DNA from: Vescimonas cirricatena | GTDB lineage: Bacteria > Bacillota > Clostridia > Oscillospirales > Oscillospiraceae | Direction: 5' to 3' | NCBI RefSeq assembly: GCF_020687045.1 | Contig: NZ_JAJEPW010000046.1 | Location: forward strand, 1 to 24,368 | Length of the DNA: 24,368 nucleotides | Shown: positions 20,423-24,368 of the stretch, in pieces | How positions within the stretch are numbered: position 1 is the stretch's first letter | Layout of the letters: every line of letters begins with the position of its first letter | Made by a program: the position numbers and the translations under genes | The notes under the pieces: generated by a model | Told to the model about the DNA's origin: nothing | The model's input: only the letters and a program-made list of their open reading frames with translations | The model's database searches: none

Positions 20423-21388
20423 GTGTTCAAGTATTTCCTGAAGCGGCTGGCGCAAATGCTAGTTACACTTTTCATTGTGTCCGTTCTGGTATTTGTTCTG
20501 GCCAACTTTATTGGCGATCCCGTCAATATGCTGGTCTCGCCCAAGGCTCCGCCTGAGGTTCGCGAGCAGGTTCGAGAAGAACTGGGGCTCAACAGACCGA
20601 TCCTGGAGCAATATGTATCGTTTGTTACCAATGCGTTCAAGGGGGATTTCGGCAAGTCCTATATCTATAAGGTGGACGTGCTCTCTCTGATTGCCCAGCG
20701 GGTACCTGCTACGCTGGAGCTGGTTTTTGTATCAGTCGTGCTGGCGCTGGTTATCTCTATCCCGCTGGGCGTATATGCGGGCGCTTTTCCCAAACGAAAA
20801 TCCAGCACATTGGTGATGGGAGGCTCCATTCTGGGCATTTCCCTGCCATCCTTCTTCATTGGCATCATGCTGATCTACATCTTCTCTCTGAAGCTGCACT
20901 GGTTCCCTTCCTCGGGACGGGGCGCGACCGCGCCGTTTCTGGGGATGAATTTCAGCCTGTTTGCGCCCGGTGGACTTAAGTACATCATCCTGCCGGCCTT
21001 TACGCTGTCTGTGACCAACATCGCGTCTCTGGTGCGCCTTACCCGCGCCGGTGTGATGGAGAATATGCGGCAGGATTATATCAAATTTGCCCGAGCCAAA
21101 GGTGTGTCTACCCGGAAGGTCCTCTTTGGACACGCCCTGAAAAATGCCTTGATCCCGGTTATTACGGTGTTCGGTATGGAAATCGGTTCCCTTATCGCCT
21201 TTACGACGGTGACGGAGACCATCTTCTCCTGGCCGGGACTCGGCAAGCTTCTCATCGACTCCATTAACTCGGTGGATCGGCCGGTCATTGTGGCCTATCT
21301 GATCCTGACTACGGTGTTGTTTGTGTTTATCAATTTTGTGGTCGACCTTCTGTATACAGTCATCGACCCGAGAATCCAATTCAGGTGA
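20423..21388 (+). CDS. dppB: Peptide ABC transporter permease, DppB/OppB type
   Basis: This 321-aa inner-membrane permease has about six helices. The N-terminus FKYFLKRLAQMLVTLFIVSV and the LVSPKAPPEVREQVREELGL segment are standard DppB. The EAA-type coupling loop (RAGVMENMRQDYIKFARAKG) near residue 215 contacts the ATPases. It starts with GTG at 20423 after TGAGGTG; the next gene begins 6 bases after its stop. It pairs with the following DppC-type subunit to form the channel. Confidence 0.93.
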   Translation: MFKYFLKRLAQMLVTLFIVSVLVFVLANFIGDPVNMLVSPKAPPEVREQVREELGLNRPILEQYVSFVTNAFKGDFGKSYIYKVDVLSLIAQRVPATLELVFVSVVLALVISIPLGVYAGAFPKRKSSTLVMGGSILGISLPSFFIGIMLIYIFSLKLHWFPSSGRGATAPFLGMNFSLFAPGGLKYIILPAFTLSVTNIASLVRLTRAGVMENMRQDYIKFARAKGVSTRKVLFGHALKNALIPVITVFGMEIGSLIAFTTVTETIFSWPGLGKLLIDSINSVDRPVIVAYLILTTVLFVFINFVVDLLYTVIDPRIQFR

Positions 21389-21394
21389 TGCGCT

Positions 21395-22312
21395 ATGGAT
21401 GAAATGAAAAAAAGGGGCGCGGCCCCCAACAAGAGCTTGTTCCGGCGCATTGCTGAGTCTGAGTTCTTTCATAATTACAAGCGCAGTCCGTCCGCTATCG
21501 TCGGTACGGTGATCGTGGTACTGGTACTGTTCATTGCCCTTTTCGGGCCGTTGTTTGCTCCGCAGAACCCCTATGATGTAGCCTCTCTTTCCCTCACAGA
21601 TTCCTACAAACCGCCTGCATGGGAGGCGGGAGGTGACGCCCGGTTTATTTTCGGTACCGACAGTCAGGGACGGGATATTTTCAGCTCTCTTATTTACGGA
21701 AGCCGTATCTCCCTCTTTATCGGCGTTGTAGGTACGCTGCTGGCCTGCGCCGTAGGTATCACGCTGGGACTGATTTCGGGCTATTTTGGCGGGAGAATAG
21801 ACGCTGTCATCATGCGTTTGGCAGATATCCTGCTCTCTTTTCCCGATATCCTCGTGGCCCTCTTCATCATGACCATGTTTGGACGGGGTGTAAGCAAGCT
21901 GCTGGTCGTATTTACGATCATCGGATGTGTCACATACGTCCGTACCGTCCGCGCCGAGGTGCTGACGGTGAAGCAGATGGAATATGTAGATGCGGCCAGA
22001 GTCATCGGTATCCCCAATATCCTGATCATCGCCAAGCATGTGCTGCCCAACGTAATGACAACCGTCATCGTTATTTCCACGATGAAGGTGGGCGGCCTTA
22101 TTCTGGCGGAAGCCACGCTGAGCTTTCTGGGCGCAGGCGTTCCGGTCACGGAACCCTCTCTGGGCATGCTGGTCAAGAACGGCTTCGACGTGCTGTTCAG
22201 CGGATACTGGTGGATCGCGGTGATGCCGGGTCTCTACATCATGCTGATCGTGTTTGGAATCAATCTTTTGGGAGATTTCCTGCGCGATGAGTTCAATCCT
22301 AAGCTGAAGTAA
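21395..22312 (+). CDS. dppC: Peptide ABC transporter permease, DppC/OppC type
   Basis: This 305-aa inner-membrane permease has the DppC N-terminal segment (SEFFHNYKRSPSAIVGTVIV), the FIFGTDSQGRDIFSSLIYGS motif that marks this subfamily, about six helices and an EAA loop (EYVDAARVIGIPNILIIAKH). ATG at 21395 is used; ATGs at 21400 (other frame) and 21404 are less likely. It forms a heterodimer with the DppB-type subunit. It ends GDFLRDEFNPKLK, the usual family end, 12 bases before the first ATPase gene. Confidence 0.93.
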   Translation: MDEMKKRGAAPNKSLFRRIAESEFFHNYKRSPSAIVGTVIVVLVLFIALFGPLFAPQNPYDVASLSLTDSYKPPAWEAGGDARFIFGTDSQGRDIFSSLIYGSRISLFIGVVGTLLACAVGITLGLISGYFGGRIDAVIMRLADILLSFPDILVALFIMTMFGRGVSKLLVVFTIIGCVTYVRTVRAEVLTVKQMEYVDAARVIGIPNILIIAKHVLPNVMTTVIVISTMKVGGLILAEATLSFLGAGVPVTEPSLGMLVKNGFDVLFSGYWWIAVMPGLYIMLIVFGINLLGDFLRDEFNPKLK

Positions 22313-22324
22313 GGGGGGAGCGAG

Positions 22325-23314
22325 ATGAGCGAAACACTGCTGCAGGTGGAAAACCTGCGAACCTATTTCCACACTTTCCGCGGTGTAGTCAAGGCGGTGG
22401 ACGGCATTAGCTTTTCCCTGGATGAGGGACAGGTGCTGGGCATCGTGGGCGAGTCGGGCAGCGGCAAATCCGTTAGCAGCTTTTCCATTCTGAAATTGAT
22501 CGAGCCGCCCGGTGTGGTGGAATCGGAGAAAATTCTTTTCCAAGGCGAGGACATCAGCAAAAAGAGCGAACGGGAAATGATGAAAATCAGAGGCAAGGCG
22601 ATCTCCATGGTGTTCCAGGATCCGATGACCTCCCTAAATCCGCTCTATACCATTGAGAAACAGATTACCGAGATGCTGGACCTCCACCAGAAGCAGATGA
22701 CCAAGCAGGAAAAGCATGCGCGCTGTGTGGAATTGCTGCATATGGTGGGTATCCCCAATCCTGAGGATCGGCTGAAATCCTACCCCCATCAGTTTTCTGG
22801 CGGTATGCGGCAGCGGGTCATCATTGCGATCGCTCTGGCTGCCAATCCGAAGCTCATCATCGCCGATGAGCCTACCACCGCCCTGGATGTGACCATACAG
22901 GCGCAGATCCTCAAGCTCATGGATAAGTTGGTGAAGGAGCAGGGCGCTTCTCTCATTCTGATCACCCATGACTTGGCGGTGGTTTCCCAGATGGCGGATC
23001 GTATCATCGTGATGTACTGCGGCAAAATCGTGGAAAGCGGCTCCCGGGATGACGTGATCCACCGTCCCAGCCATCCGTATACTGAGGGACTTCTTAATTC
23101 CATCCCCAGAATGGGAGAGGAGCAAAAACGCCTGGAGTCCATTCCGGGTATGGTCCCCAGTATGCTGGATCTGCCCCAAGGATGTTACTTCGCTCCCAGA
23201 TGCAAATACTGCCAGGATATTTGCCGTACCGTGACGCCTGAAAACCATGAGGTGAGTCCGGGGCATTGTGCGGCTTGCCACTTTCCGCTGACAGGAGGCG
23301 AGAGCCATGAGTAA
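22325..23314 (+). CDS. dppD: Peptide ABC transporter ATPase, DppD/OppD type
   Basis: This 329-aa cytoplasmic ATPase has Walker A GESGSGKS (residues 42-49), signature SGGMRQR (158-164), Walker B LIIADEPT with D181/E182, and the switch histidine in LILITHDLAVV. The C-terminal oligopeptide-transport extension holds several cysteines (GCYFAPRCKYCQDIC and CAACHF), a region that binds an Fe-S cluster in some DppD proteins; whether that occurs here is untested. GGGGGAGCG precedes the ATG. Its end overlaps the next ATPase gene by 8 bases, implying coupled translation of the two different ATPase subunits. Confidence 0.94.
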   Translation: MSETLLQVENLRTYFHTFRGVVKAVDGISFSLDEGQVLGIVGESGSGKSVSSFSILKLIEPPGVVESEKILFQGEDISKKSEREMMKIRGKAISMVFQDPMTSLNPLYTIEKQITEMLDLHQKQMTKQEKHARCVELLHMVGIPNPEDRLKSYPHQFSGGMRQRVIIAIALAANPKLIIADEPTTALDVTIQAQILKLMDKLVKEQGASLILITHDLAVVSQMADRIIVMYCGKIVESGSRDDVIHRPSHPYTEGLLNSIPRMGEEQKRLESIPGMVPSMLDLPQGCYFAPRCKYCQDICRTVTPENHEVSPGHCAACHFPLTGGESHE

Positions 23315-24302
23315 GATTCTTCAGGTGGAGAATTTGGTGCAGGAGTTCAATCTAACCAAGGATTTTCTGGATAAGGTAAAATTCAAAAACGGCCATTTTT
23401 CACTGGAAAATCGGGTGGTCCATGCGGTCAACAATGTCAGCTTTGATGTGGAGCAGGGCGAGGTGTTCAGCCTGGTGGGAGAGTCCGGATGCGGAAAGTC
23501 TACCACGGCCCGCACCATCATCAAGCTGATCGAGCCAAAGTCCGGCAAGATCATATTCGACGGACGCGACATCACCCGGCTCAAGCCGCAGGAGATGCGC
23601 CCCATCCGTCGGGAGATGCAGATGATCTTTCAGGATCCCTATGCCTCCCTGAATCCCCGGCAGAAGATCATGGAGATCCTCACAGATCCGATGCTGTTCC
23701 ACAAGCTGTGCAGCAGCAAGGCGGAGGCGCAGGAGAAGGCGATCCATCTGTTGGAGCGTGTTGGACTCAGCTCTGAGCAAGCCAACCGGTATCCGCATCA
23801 GTTTTCCGGTGGTCAGCGTCAGCGCATCGGCATAGCCCGGGCGTTGGCGGTCGAGCCTAAATTTATCATAGCGGATGAGCCGGTATCTGCTTTGGATGTG
23901 TCCATTCAGGCTCAGATCCTGAACATTCTTATGGATCTGAAGGATGAATTTCATTTCTCCTATCTGTTCATCGCACACGATCTGAGCGTGGTCAAGCACA
24001 TCAGCGACAGTTTGGGTGTCATGTATCTGGGAACTATTGTGGAACGGGCCCCGAAGCGGCTGCTGTTCTCCAACCCGGTACACCCCTATACCAAGGCGCT
24101 TTTTTCCTCTGCACCGACGATTGATGAGGGCAGTATTGCCGAATCTCAGGAGTTGCGTGGAGAGATTCCCAGCCCGATCCATCTGCCCTCCGGCTGTCCC
24201 TTCCATGACCGCTGTCCTATGGCTTGCCCGGACTGCGCACGGGAGGTCCCGGAACTCAAAGAGGTAGAGCCCGGACACTTCGCAGCCTGTCATCTGCTGT
24301 AA
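23307..24302 (+). CDS. dppF: Peptide ABC transporter ATPase, DppF/OppF type
   Basis: This 331-aa cytoplasmic ATPase partners the DppD-type subunit. Walker A GESGCGKS (58-65), signature SGGQRQRIGIARAL, Walker B FIIADEPVSALDVS and the switch region FIAHDLSVVKHIS are all intact. The C-terminal oligopeptide motif (PIHLPSGCPFHDRCPMACPD) is present. An insert near residues 18-37 (KDFLDKVKFKNGHFSLENR) between the first strand and Walker A is a known OppF feature. The start overlaps dppD after ACAGGAGG. It is the last gene of the unit in this window; a GC-rich hairpin begins 42 bases after its stop. Confidence 0.94.
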   Translation: MSKILQVENLVQEFNLTKDFLDKVKFKNGHFSLENRVVHAVNNVSFDVEQGEVFSLVGESGCGKSTTARTIIKLIEPKSGKIIFDGRDITRLKPQEMRPIRREMQMIFQDPYASLNPRQKIMEILTDPMLFHKLCSSKAEAQEKAIHLLERVGLSSEQANRYPHQFSGGQRQRIGIARALAVEPKFIIADEPVSALDVSIQAQILNILMDLKDEFHFSYLFIAHDLSVVKHISDSLGVMYLGTIVERAPKRLLFSNPVHPYTKALFSSAPTIDEGSIAESQELRGEIPSPIHLPSGCPFHDRCPMACPDCAREVPELKEVEPGHFAACHLL

Positions 24303-24343
24303 AAAAGGGGATTTAGCGCGGGTGGATCACCTCGCACATCCCT

Positions 24344-24368
24344 GCGGGGGCGGCTATGCCGCCCCCGC
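24344..24368 (+). terminator. Hairpin after the transporter operon (at window edge)
   Basis: GCGGGGGCGGC (24344-24354) pairs perfectly with GCCGCCCCCGC (24358-24368) around TAT. The window ends at the last paired base, so a T-run cannot be seen. Position suggests the operon terminator. Confidence 0.6.

Noticed and set aside
18676..20655. 659-codon open frame antisense to the binding-protein gene
   Set aside because: It mirrors the codon bias of a clear DppA/OppA-type gene, has low-complexity His/Gly/Val-rich content and no family features. The same holds for long antisense frames at 16101-17411 and 20732-22543 and over the recombinase (11118-12542).
1..24368. tRNA or rRNA genes
   Set aside because: I saw no cloverleaf or conserved rRNA segment by eye; a tRNAscan or Infernal run would be decisive.

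Overview
The window is GC-rich Gram-positive DNA with strong AGGAGG-type ribosome sites. The gene families (a Tn1549/CTn-like conjugative element, CD1108/CD1107-type proteins, an Opp/Dpp transporter with a D-aminopeptidase) point to a gut Clostridia genome, probably Oscillospiraceae-like; that placement is inference. It has two halves: the right-hand part of an integrative and conjugative element (ICE, about 1-12,715) and ordinary chromosome (about 12,720-24,368).

ICE half. The first 69 bases are the 3' end of a group II intron sitting in a virB4-like transfer ATPase gene whose last exon follows in frame. Next comes a tight transfer operon: NlpC/P60 cell-wall hydrolase (CD1108 family), DUF4315, DUF4366 (CD1107 family), a small Cys-rich protein, a Cys-rich VLP protein, a conserved ICE protein, a DUF4316-like protein and MobC. 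A second promoter (4820-4848) drives a CD1845-family membrane protein and probably the MOBP-type relaxase. A hairpin cluster after the relaxase is an oriT candidate. A divergent XRE regulator marks the start of an AT-rich cargo block: BlaI-type repressor, M56 membrane protease and a Cys-rich KTR protein (9129-9302). A hairpin-rich leader, a sigma-like HTH gene, a possible structured RNA of about 430 nt, a 62-aa protein and a large serine recombinase close the element. Seven copies of a 23-bp near-palindrome are scattered through the ICE backbone, two of them inside genes in the same reading frame; I saw none in the cargo block or the chromosome.

Junction. Just after the recombinase is the N-terminal piece of a tyrosine recombinase gene on the minus strand, apparently cut by ICE insertion.

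Chromosomal half. Two divergent units flank a 320-bp control region. Leftward: a YheO/DauR-type PAS-HTH regulator, an M55 zinc D-aminopeptidase and a ReAV-type L-asparaginase. Rightward, from a consensus promoter: an NhaC-family antiporter, a PatB/MalY-type PLP enzyme overlapping it by 4 bp, then a lipoprotein substrate-binding protein, two permeases and two ATPases of a peptide ABC transporter. Together these look like an uptake and breakdown route for peptides, perhaps D-residue-containing ones, with later catabolism of Asn and sulfur amino acids; the substrate is inferred, not shown.
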